From Streptomyces sp. R28 (GTDB lineage Bacteria > Actinomycetota > Actinomycetes > Streptomycetales > Streptomycetaceae), in NCBI RefSeq assembly GCF_041052385.1, contig NZ_CP163439.1:6437001-6501000 (forward strand): a stretch of DNA of 64,000 nt. The letters are read 5' to 3'. The notes beneath the pieces were generated by a model. The model did no database searches and had not been told where the DNA came from. It was given only the letters and a program-made list of their open reading frames with translations. The number at the start of each line of letters is the position of its first letter. Within the stretch, counting starts at the first letter, position 1. Positions 31,150 to 38,837 of this stretch are shown one piece after another. The position numbers and the translations under genes were made by a program.

Positions 31150-31653
31150 TCAGGCCGCGGCCTTCTTCGCACCGGAGAACGCGGCGAACGCGCCGATGCC
31201 GAGGAAGGCGAAGGTCAGAAGGTCCGCATCCTCGCTCCAGATCTTGGTCACCACGTCGAAGTGGTCGGTGAGGACCGTGGTCACGGAGACGCCGAGGTCG
31301 TCGGCGCCGATCGCCGCGATGCCGATGAGCTGGCCGAGGTAGACGGCGCCCAGGGAGAGGATCGCGCTCATCACGGGCAGCACCGGGTTGGCGCCGCCGA
31401 TCTTGCCGGCGGCGAATCCGATGACGAAGCCGACGCCGACCGCGGCGTAGCCGATCTCGTACTTGGTGGCGCCGACGATGCCGCCGTAGATGCCGGCGGT
31501 GACCAGGGCCGCGACGACGGCGGCGACGATGCCGAGGGCGATGTTGTTGCGCGCGGGCGCCGGTGCGGGCGCGAGCGGGGCCGGGGGCACGGCGTCCGAC
31601 TTCTGGGCGAACGGGTTGCCGTCGGTGGGCTGAGGCGGCACTGACTGGGTCAT
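31150..31653 (-). CDS. Small membrane protein of unknown function
   Basis: Protein of 167 residues from ATG at 31653, with a GGGGGG run 10 bases upstream as possible ribosome site. The N-terminal 40 residues are Pro/Ala-rich and cytoplasmic (PPQPTDGNPFAQKSD), followed by three to four hydrophobic segments (IALGIVAAVVAALVTAGIYG, EIGYAAVGVGFVIGFAAG, VLPVMSAILSLGAVYLGQLI, and LLTFAFLGIGAFAAFSGA). I do not recognise a function. It is monocistronic and convergent with guaB3. Confidence 0.82.
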   Translation of the reverse strand: MTQSVPPQPTDGNPFAQKSDAVPPAPLAPAPAPARNNIALGIVAAVVAALVTAGIYGGIVGATKYEIGYAAVGVGFVIGFAAGKIGGANPVLPVMSAILSLGAVYLGQLIGIAAIGADDLGVSVTTVLTDHFDVVTKIWSEDADLLTFAFLGIGAFAAFSGAKKAAA

Positions 31654-31805
31654 GACAGGAATCCCCCCACGGGACTGTGGTCCCCCCCAGGGGACCTTGA
31701 ATGAGCGGTGTGACTGCGCACGACTGTGCGACGAGACGCCGAAGAGTAACAGGCCGAACGCCCCGGTTCGCCAGTGTTTTCGCGGGTGACCGGTGGCTGC
31801 CGTGG

Positions 31806-33011
31806 TCAGAGTCGGTGCGCCGCCCCCATTGGCGTGGCCCCCCGCGTGTCCAGCAGGAGTTGGGCCTTCACCGACAGGCCCTGGAGGTCGTAGGTGCGGT
31901 GCTGCTGGAGCAGGATCGTCAGGTCGGCGTCGGCGGCGGCGTCGTAGAGGGAGTCCGCGCGCGGCACGGGGCGGTCCAGGATGTTCCAGGACGCGACGTG
32001 AGGGTCGTGGTAGCTCACGGAGGCGCCCAGTTCCATCAGGCGGATCGCGACCTCCTGGGCGGGGGTGGACTGCTGGTCGGCGACGTCGGGCTTGTAGGTG
32101 ACGCCGAGGAGGAGGATGCGGGCGCCGCGCGCGGACTTGCCGTGCTCGTTGAGGAGGGTCGCGGAGCGCTGGACGACGTAACGCGGCATATGGCTGTTGA
32201 CCTGCTGGGCCAGTTCGACCATCCGCAAGGTGCGGCCGCGCGCGGTCAGCTCCTGCGGGACCGCGTGCCCGCCGACGCCGGGGCCCGGGCGGAAGGTCTG
32301 GAAGCCGAACGGCTTGGTCTCCGCGCAGCGGATGACGTCCCACAGGTCGACGCCCAAGTCGTGGCAGAGGACGGCCATTTCGTTGACGAGGGCGATGTTG
32401 ACGTGCCGGAAGTTGGTCTCCAGCACCTGCACGGTCTCCGCCTCGCGCGGTCCACGCGCGCGTACCACCTTGTCGGTGAGGCGGCCGTAGAAGGCCGCGG
32501 CCGACTCGGTGCAGGCGGGGGTGAGGCCGCCGATCACCTTGGGGGTGTTGGCGGGAGTGAAGGCGCGGTTGCCGGGGTCGACGCGGCTGGGGGAGTAGGC
32601 CAGGTGGAAATCGCGTCCGGCGCGCAGCCCCGAGCCCTCCTCGAGGAGCGGGCGCAGGACGTTCTCGGTGGTGCCCGGGGGTACGGGTGACTCCAGGATG
32701 ACGGTGGTGTGCGGGCGCAGTCGTTCGGCCAGGGTGCGGGCGGCCGCCTGCACCTGGCTCAGATCGAGCCCGCCGTCCGCTTCACGCGGGGTGGGCGCGC
32801 AGATGACGGCGGTGCGCACACGGCCGAGCTCGGCGGGGCTGGTGGCATGCCGGAAGCCCCCCGCGAGCATCCGGCGCAGCTCGGCGGGGCTCAGGGAGCC
32901 GGCTTCGGGCCCCGTCCGGTAGCCGAGCGTGGGGATGCCGGCGGCGACGGCTGCCTGGGCCAGGGGCAGGCCGTACAAGCCGAGTCCGATGACGGCGAGA
33001 TCTGCGGGCAT
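31806..33011 (-). CDS. Nucleotide-sugar dehydrogenase family protein, catalytic Cys replaced by Ala
   Basis: Protein of 401 residues from ATG at 33011. Order of motifs follows the UDP-Glc/UDP-ManNAc dehydrogenase family: N-terminal NAD fold (LAVIGLGLYGLPLAQAAVAAG, in which GxGxxG is clear), VILESPVPPGTTENVLRPLL, YSPSRVDPGNRAFTPANTPK, ETNFRHVNIALVNEMAVLCH, and the C-terminal ILLLGVTYKPDVADQQSTPA. The catalytic loop of the family reads PGPGVGGHC-x-P; here it is PGPGVGGHAVPQEL, so the nucleophilic Cys is Ala250. The protein may therefore be a reductase/epimerase-type homologue or inactive. A 262-base gap with two DnaA-box-like sites separates it from glpD. Confidence 0.86.
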   Translation of the reverse strand: MPADLAVIGLGLYGLPLAQAAVAAGIPTLGYRTGPEAGSLSPAELRRMLAGGFRHATSPAELGRVRTAVICAPTPREADGGLDLSQVQAAARTLAERLRPHTTVILESPVPPGTTENVLRPLLEEGSGLRAGRDFHLAYSPSRVDPGNRAFTPANTPKVIGGLTPACTESAAAFYGRLTDKVVRARGPREAETVQVLETNFRHVNIALVNEMAVLCHDLGVDLWDVIRCAETKPFGFQTFRPGPGVGGHAVPQELTARGRTLRMVELAQQVNSHMPRYVVQRSATLLNEHGKSARGARILLLGVTYKPDVADQQSTPAQEVAIRLMELGASVSYHDPHVASWNILDRPVPRADSLYDAAADADLTILLQQHRTYDLQGLSVKAQLLLDTRGATPMGAAHRL

Positions 33012-33061
33012 GGCGTGGGCCGTCCTTCCCAATAACCGAAGCGGGGCGGGTGCGCAAGCCC

Positions 33062-33155
33062 TGTGGACAGGACGAGGGAGCGCAATGTCAGACTAGGAGT
33101 AAATATGACCGATTTGCGGGATTGGATGTTGGCGTTTCCGTGAGTGTTGTCCACA
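33062..33155. promoter_or_regulatory. Two opposed DnaA-box-like sites before glpD
   Basis: TTGTCCACA at 33147-33155 is identical to the preferred Streptomyces DnaA box. CTGTCCACA in the opposite orientation (TGTGGACAG on the plus strand, 33062-33070) fits the same consensus. Together they form a 10-base inverted repeat (CCTGTGGACA / TGTCCACAGG). The 76 bases between them are unusually AT-rich (AGGAGTAAATATGACCG). They lie in the divergent gap between the dehydrogenase gene and glpD. Confidence 0.55.
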
Positions 33156-33273
33156 GGCTTGGGGTGAGTGGTGGCTGAAGTCGGGCAACCCGGTCAGAAT
33201 TTGGGCATGGGGGGTACGAACCGGGCTTCGCCCGATGGGTGCGGCCTACGCGACCGATGAGCGGGAGGCAGCG

Positions 33274-34980
33274 GTGAGGACAGCGACACTGGGGCCGGCG
33301 GAGCGCGCCGAGTCACTGGCATCAATGGCCGAGCGCGAGCTGGACCTACTGGTCGTGGGCGGCGGCGTCGTGGGCGCGGGCACCGCCCTGGACGCAGCCA
33401 CTCGCGGACTGTCCACCGGCCTGGTCGAGGCACGTGACTGGGCATCGGGCACATCGAGCAGGTCCAGCAAGCTGATCCACGGCGGCCTGCGCTATCTGGA
33501 GATGCTCGACTTCGTACTCGTCCGGGAGGCCTTGAAGGAGCGCGGCCTGCTGCTGGAGCGGCTCGCCCCGCACCTGGTGAAGCCGGTGCCGTTCCTGTAC
33601 CCACTGCAGCACAAGGGCTGGGAGCGCCTGTACGCCGGTTCGGGCGTCGCGCTCTACGACGCCATGTCGATGGCCCGCGGCCACGGGCGCGGCCTGCCCC
33701 TGCACCGCCACCTGAGCCGCCGTCACGCCCTGCGTGTCGCCCCCGCTCTGAAGAAGGACGCGCTGGTCGGGGCGCTGCAGTACTACGACGCCCAGATGGA
33801 CGACGCCCGCTATGTGGCCACCCTCGTGCGCACGGCGGCGGCCTACGGCGCGAAAGTCGCCAACCGCGCGCGTGTGACCGGGTTCCTGCGTGAGGGCGAA
33901 CGTGTCGTCGGGGCCCGGGTGCAGGACGTCGAGGGGGGCGGGGAGTACGAGATCCGCGCCAAGCAGATCGTCAACGCGACCGGTGTGTGGACCGACGACA
34001 CCCAGTCGATGGTGGGGGAGCGCGGTCAGTTCCATGTACGCGCCTCCAAGGGCATCCATCTGGTCGTTCCCAAGGACCGCATCCACTCCACGACGGGGCT
34101 GATCCTGCGCACGGAGAAGTCCGTGCTGTTCGTCATCCCCTGGGGCCGGCACTGGATCGTCGGCACGACCGACACCGACTGGGACCTCGACAAGGCCCAC
34201 CCGGCCGCGTCCAGCGCGGACATCGACTACCTGCTGGAACACGTGAACTCCGTGCTCGCGGTGCCCCTGACGCGCGACGACGTGGAGGGCGTGTACGCGG
34301 GACTGCGGCCCCTGCTCGCCGGCGAGTCGGAGGCCACCAGCAAGCTGTCGCGCGAGCACACCGTGGCACACCCCGTGCCCGGGCTCGTCGTCGTGGCCGG
34401 TGGCAAGTACACGACGTACCGGGTGATGGCCAAGGACGCGGTGGACGCCGCCGTGCACGGGCTCGACATGCGGGTCGCCGAGTGCGTGACGGAGGACATT
34501 CCGCTGGTGGGCGCCGAGGGGTACCGGGCGTTGTGGAACGCGCGGGCGCGGATCGCGGCGCGGACGGGGCTCCATGTGGTGCGGGTGGAGCACCTGTTGA
34601 ACCGGTTCGGCTCGCTGGCGGAGGAGGTGCTCGAACTCATCGCCGCCGATCCCACGCTGGGCGAACCCCTGCAGTCCGCCGACGACTATCTGCGCGCCGA
34701 GATCGTCTACGCCGCCTCGCACGAGGGGGCGCGGCATCTGGACGACGTGCTGACGCGGCGGACCCGCATCTCGATCGAGACGTTCGACCGCGGGACGCGC
34801 TGCGCGCGCGAGGCCGCCGAGCTGATGGCGCCGGTGCTGGGCTGGGACAAGGACCACAGCGAGCGCGAGATCCAGCACTACCAGAAGCGGGTGGAGGCCG
34901 AGCGGGAGTCGCAGCGGCAGCCGGACGACCTGACGGCGGACGCGGCGCGGTTGGGGGCGCCGGACATCGTGCCGTTGTAG
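33274..34980 (+). CDS. glpD: Aerobic glycerol-3-phosphate dehydrogenase
   Basis: FAD enzyme of 568 residues that oxidises glycerol-3-phosphate to dihydroxyacetone phosphate at the membrane. GTG 33274 follows GGGAGG; an upstream ATG at 33235 is less well placed. FAD site DLLVVGGGVVGAGTALDAATR, then SSRSSKLIHGGLRYLEMLDF, PFLYPLQHKG, the substrate region, the segment IVGTTDTDWDLDK, and AGLRPLLAG are typical. The C-terminal helical domain is complete (QSADDYLRAEIVYAASHEGA). No glpF/glpK is adjacent. A hairpin within a tandem repeat follows the stop. Confidence 0.95.
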   Translation: MRTATLGPAERAESLASMAERELDLLVVGGGVVGAGTALDAATRGLSTGLVEARDWASGTSSRSSKLIHGGLRYLEMLDFVLVREALKERGLLLERLAPHLVKPVPFLYPLQHKGWERLYAGSGVALYDAMSMARGHGRGLPLHRHLSRRHALRVAPALKKDALVGALQYYDAQMDDARYVATLVRTAAAYGAKVANRARVTGFLREGERVVGARVQDVEGGGEYEIRAKQIVNATGVWTDDTQSMVGERGQFHVRASKGIHLVVPKDRIHSTTGLILRTEKSVLFVIPWGRHWIVGTTDTDWDLDKAHPAASSADIDYLLEHVNSVLAVPLTRDDVEGVYAGLRPLLAGESEATSKLSREHTVAHPVPGLVVVAGGKYTTYRVMAKDAVDAAVHGLDMRVAECVTEDIPLVGAEGYRALWNARARIAARTGLHVVRVEHLLNRFGSLAEEVLELIAADPTLGEPLQSADDYLRAEIVYAASHEGARHLDDVLTRRTRISIETFDRGTRCAREAAELMAPVLGWDKDHSEREIQHYQKRVEAERESQRQPDDLTADAARLGAPDIVPL

Positions 34981-34990
34981 GGCACCGCAT

Positions 34991-35049
34991 GCAGCGCACT
35001 GCTTGTAGTGCGCTGCTTGTAGCGCACCGCTTGTGGCGCGCCGCTTGCA
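34991..35049 (+). repeat. 14-base tandem repeat that forms a terminator-like hairpin after glpD
   Basis: Four 14-base units of the form G(C/T)GC(A/G)C(T/C)GCTTG(T/C)(A/G) run from 34994 to 35049. The first units also make a perfect hairpin: GCAGCGCACT (34991-35000), loop GCTTGT, AGTGCGCTGC (35007-35016). The hairpin starts ten bases after the glpD stop and probably ends its transcript; no T-run follows. Confidence 0.78.
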
Positions 35050-35184
35050 CTCTGCTGCAGTGCTGCGCCGCTGTAGGACCGCGACGGACGAACCGGTGGC
35101 GGTCGCCGACCGCGCCGATGCGGCAGAACGTCACTCGAACGGGTGAGCGGAGTCGGGATATCTGCTCGAGTCTCGGCCGTTCTA

Positions 35185-36264
35185 TCAGGTGCGAGGGCAG
35201 AACTCGGCGGCGAGCAGCCGGGGTTCGAGGCCGGGATCTGCGATCGCCGTCGTGTTCACCCGGAATGTGAGGACGCGACGACCGCCGACGGTGGCCGCGG
35301 AGCGCACGTAGCTGCCGGAGATGCGCCCGTTGTGCCCCCATACGACGGTGCCGCACGGCAGTTTCACGGGAAAGAGTCCCATGCCGTACGAGCCATGTGC
35401 GGCACGGGTGTCGAGCATCTCGCGCAGCCAGTGCGGGGGCAGCAGCCGGCCGCCGAGCAGCGCGGCGTAGAAGCGGTCGAGGTCGGCGAGCGTGGTCACC
35501 AGCTCGCCCGCGGCGCCGGCCACCCGCGGGTCGAGTTCGGTGACGTCGGTCCCGTCGGTGGCGTAGGCGCGGCCGTGCGGGGAGGGGAGAGAGGCGCGGG
35601 ATCCAGGGAAGGAGGTGCCGGTCAGACCCAGCGGAGCGACGATGTGGCGCTCGGCCTCGGTGGCGTAGGAGCGGCCGGTGACCTGTTCGATGACCAGGCT
35701 GAGCAGGACGTAGTTGGTGTTCGAGTAGGAGAAGCTGCCGCGATCGGCAGGGGGGTGGGTGAGTGCGATGCGCACGGCCTGAAGCGGCGTGACGGGGACG
35801 GTGCCCCCGGTCTCGGCGGTGAAGTCGTACAGGCCGCTGGTGTGGGTCAGCAGGGAACGAAGGGTCAGCGCGCGCCCGTCGTTGCCCGCCCCGCGTAGCA
35901 GGCCCGGCAGATGCTGCTCCACCGTGTCGGTCAGGGACAGCCGTCGTTCGGAGGCCAGTTGAAGGACGACCGTCGCGATGAAGGTCTTCGTGACGCTGCC
36001 GGCGCGGAAGTGGTCGGTGGGGGCCATGCCCTGCCCGGCCTGGGCATAGCGGGTGCCGGTCTCCTCGCGGGCCAGCACGGCCGCGGCCGGGACCTTGCCC
36101 TGGGTGACGAGCAGCGGAAGGAGGGCGCCCGTGGCCCATACCGGGGGCGCCGAGGAGGCGATGGGGGCCAGGCCGAGGAGCGCCACGGACAGCAGGCCGA
36201 GAAGGGACAGGGACACAGGAATGCCCAGTAGCGTCCGAAACGGTGGCATCGTCGGTCGCGCCAT
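35185..36264 (-). CDS. Exported serine hydrolase (class C beta-lactamase / DD-peptidase fold)
   Basis: Protein of 359 residues from ATG at 36264, with GAAAGGAA upstream. Signal sequence or anchor at 10-38 (LLGIPVSLSLLGLLSVALLG). Active-site motifs are SxxK as SVTK in FRAGSVTKTFIATVV, YSN in FSYSNTNYVLLS, and a final HNG (GHNGRISGSY). LLTHTSGLYDF is also typical of the class C family. Such proteins include DD-carboxypeptidases, esterases and beta-lactamase homologues; the precise role is not visible. It ends convergently toward glpD and starts 195 bases from the divergent first kinase gene. Confidence 0.87.
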   Translation of the reverse strand: MARPTMPPFRTLLGIPVSLSLLGLLSVALLGLAPIASSAPPVWATGALLPLLVTQGKVPAAAVLAREETGTRYAQAGQGMAPTDHFRAGSVTKTFIATVVLQLASERRLSLTDTVEQHLPGLLRGAGNDGRALTLRSLLTHTSGLYDFTAETGGTVPVTPLQAVRIALTHPPADRGSFSYSNTNYVLLSLVIEQVTGRSYATEAERHIVAPLGLTGTSFPGSRASLPSPHGRAYATDGTDVTELDPRVAGAAGELVTTLADLDRFYAALLGGRLLPPHWLREMLDTRAAHGSYGMGLFPVKLPCGTVVWGHNGRISGSYVRSAATVGGRRVLTFRVNTTAIADPGLEPRLLAAEFCPRT

Positions 36265-36459
36265 GCGGGGTTCCTTTCCTTGTCGCGGCTCATCATGCCG
36301 GGCGGCGGAATGTTCGATTCAGCTGGGCTCGGGTGCGTAGTGGCCGGGAGGTACGGGTCCTGCGGTGGCGTGGCGGTGTGACGGGCACCCTGGGCGTTGG
36401 GCACTTGTCGGGTGAGAGACAATGGAGCCTCTGTCAGGGCGGGTTGTATGAGGGGACGC

Positions 36460-38652
36460 ATGTCGGAGGCGGAGCGGGCGGGGACATCTCGTCAGGACAC
36501 TCGTCAGGACAACCGGGAGCGTCTCCTCGCCGGGCGGTACCGGCTGGGCGATGTGCTCGGCCGAGGCGGCATGGGCACGGTGTGGCGTGCGGAGGACGAG
36601 ACCCTGGGGCGGACGGTCGCCGTCAAGGAGCTGCGGTTCCCGTCGAACATCGACGAGGAGGAGAAGCGGCGGCTGATCACGCGCACGTTGCGTGAGGCCA
36701 AGGCGATCGCGCGGATCCGCAACAACAGCGCGGTGACGGTGTTCGACGTGGTCGAAGAGGACGACCGGCCGTGGATCGTGATGGAGCTCGTCGAGGGCAA
36801 GTCGCTCGCCGAGGTCATCCGCGAGGACGGCCTGCTCGAGCCGAAGCGTGCGGCCGAGGTCGGCCTGGCGATCCTCGACGTGCTGCGGTCCGCGCACCGC
36901 GAGGGCATCCTGCATCGCGACGTGAAGCCGTCGAACGTCCTGCTGGAGTCCGACACCGACCGGGTCGTGCTCACCGACTTCGGCATCGCCCAGGTCGAGG
37001 GCGACCCGTCCATCACCTCGACCGGCATGCTCGTCGGCGCGCCCTCCTACATCTCCCCGGAGCGGGCCCGCGGCCACAAGCCGGGCCCGGCGGCCGACCT
37101 GTGGTCCCTGGGCGGGCTGCTGTACGCGTCGGTCGAGGGCGTGCCGCCGTACGACAAGGGCTCCGCGATCGCGACTCTGACGGCGGTGATGACCGAGCCG
37201 TTGGAGGAGCCGAAGAACGCGGGACCGCTGAAGGACGTCATCTACGGCCTGCTCACCAAGGACCCCGCCAAGCGGCTCGACGACGCCGGTGCGCGGGCCA
37301 TGCTCAACGCCGTCATCCACGCGCCCGAGCCCAAGGACGAGCCGGAGCCGGCGCTGGACGTGACGAGGGTCGTGCCGTTGCCGCCGCAGCCGGATGCGCG
37401 TGCGGGCAAGGGCCGTTCGAGTGCCGGGTCCGGGTCCGGGGGCAAGCGGGCCGAGGAGGCCGGGGAGCGGTTGCGCGGGGCGCTGCGTTCCGTGCGGAAG
37501 GCCGCGGTGAGTGCGGGGGCGGCAGGGGCGGCTGCGGCTCGTACCAAGTCCGGGAGTGAGACGGCCGTCTCGGGGGCCGGCGGTGGAGCGGCCGACGGTG
37601 CGTCCACGGGAGTGGGCGGGGCCGGTGCCTCGGCGACGACGCCTGCGACGGCGGGGGGTTCGGGCCGGACTGCCGGGGCCAAGGACGGAGCGGCTGCGGG
37701 TTCCGCAGCCGGGGCCGACACCAGAGCCGGTTCCGGTGTCGGTGGTAAGGCTGGTTCCGGTTCCGGTTCCGGTGCCGGAGAGCGGGATGCCGGGACGGCG
37801 AACGGGCAGAGTGGCGCTCGGAGTTCGGGGTGGCCCGTGGTGCCGCCGCCGGATCTGCCGCCGCGGCCGGTGCCGAGGGCGCCGCTGACCGATGTGGTGC
37901 CGAAGCGGACCCTGGTGATCATCGCGGTGGTCGTGGTGCTGGCCGTGATCGGAGCGGTGCTGGCCATCGTGCTCGACGGGGACGGCGACGGGTCCAAGGC
38001 GTCCGCGAGCGGGGGCAAGCCCAAAGCTTCGGCGAGCGCGGGCGCGAGCGCCGGCACCAAGCAGGACGAGAAGGGCGGTACGCACACGGACGGTGAGGCG
38101 ACCGCGTCCGCCAGCGCCGGTGCGGGGTCGGGATCCGGCAAGGAGACCGGAAGTACACCGAGTGCCGGGGCGAGCCCGACCGGCGGCAGCGGTGCCGAGG
38201 CGGGATCCGGGAGCGGCAGCGGGGCCACGTCGACCCACAAGGGGAGCCAGGGGTACTCGATAGGGCTGCCCAAGGGGTGGAAGTACCAGTCCGCGGGGTC
38301 GGCGGGGGACCGGTTCACCGGGCCCGACGGGCAGAAGCTGCTCGTCGCCTGGACGTCGACGCCGAAGGACGACCCGGTGGCGGACTGGAAGGATCAGGAG
38401 CAGTACATGACGCGCTCCCAGTACAAGATGATCCGGATAGAGGCGGTGCAATACCGCAGCTGGAACACGGCCGACTGGGAGTTCACCTATACCGAGGGCG
38501 GTACCAAGTACCGGACGATCGACCGTGGGTTCGTCGTGAACGACCATCTCGGATATGCGCTGATGTACACCGCGAAAGCCGGTGATTGGGACAGTGACGT
38601 ACGCAAGGGCGCATGGCGGACGCTGACGGACACGTTCAAGCCGAAGTCGTGA
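36460..38652 (+). CDS. Ser/Thr protein kinase 1 of the array, one-pass membrane protein
   Basis: Protein of 730 residues from ATG 36460 (AGGGGA five bases upstream; ATG 36448 is in frame). The Hanks-type kinase domain covers about 24-285: RGGMGTVW glycine loop, VAVK Lys56, catalytic HRDVKPSN with Asp154, DFG Asp173 and a Thr-containing activation loop. A juxtamembrane stretch of about 200 residues is rich in Ala, Gly and Ser. One helix (VIIAVVVVLAVIGAVLAIVL, about 486-505) leads to a Gly/Ala/Ser linker and a folded outer domain from about 595 (YSIGLPKGWKYQ, then WEFTYTEGGTKY, ending TLTDTFKPKS). There are no PASTA repeats. First of six tandem kinase-like genes; 195 bases from the divergent serine hydrolase. 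Confidence 0.93.
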   Translation: MSEAERAGTSRQDTRQDNRERLLAGRYRLGDVLGRGGMGTVWRAEDETLGRTVAVKELRFPSNIDEEEKRRLITRTLREAKAIARIRNNSAVTVFDVVEEDDRPWIVMELVEGKSLAEVIREDGLLEPKRAAEVGLAILDVLRSAHREGILHRDVKPSNVLLESDTDRVVLTDFGIAQVEGDPSITSTGMLVGAPSYISPERARGHKPGPAADLWSLGGLLYASVEGVPPYDKGSAIATLTAVMTEPLEEPKNAGPLKDVIYGLLTKDPAKRLDDAGARAMLNAVIHAPEPKDEPEPALDVTRVVPLPPQPDARAGKGRSSAGSGSGGKRAEEAGERLRGALRSVRKAAVSAGAAGAAAARTKSGSETAVSGAGGGAADGASTGVGGAGASATTPATAGGSGRTAGAKDGAAAGSAAGADTRAGSGVGGKAGSGSGSGAGERDAGTANGQSGARSSGWPVVPPPDLPPRPVPRAPLTDVVPKRTLVIIAVVVVLAVIGAVLAIVLDGDGDGSKASASGGKPKASASAGASAGTKQDEKGGTHTDGEATASASAGAGSGSGKETGSTPSAGASPTGGSGAEAGSGSGSGATSTHKGSQGYSIGLPKGWKYQSAGSAGDRFTGPDGQKLLVAWTSTPKDDPVADWKDQEQYMTRSQYKMIRIEAVQYRSWNTADWEFTYTEGGTKYRTIDRGFVVNDHLGYALMYTAKAGDWDSDVRKGAWRTLTDTFKPKS

Positions 38653-38837
38653 AGTGAGCGGCTCTCGGTTTGGGGCCGCGGCGGCCGGGGTTGAGCGGTG
38701 AGATACGGCAACCCCTCATTGCGGGTTGCCTATGGCACGTATCGTGAATGCTTGCGGACCGTACGCATCCAGTCGTGCGTCCGGAACGGGACGCAACACG
38801 AGCGGAATTGACCAGCCGTGCGGCCGGGGGAGGCAAC

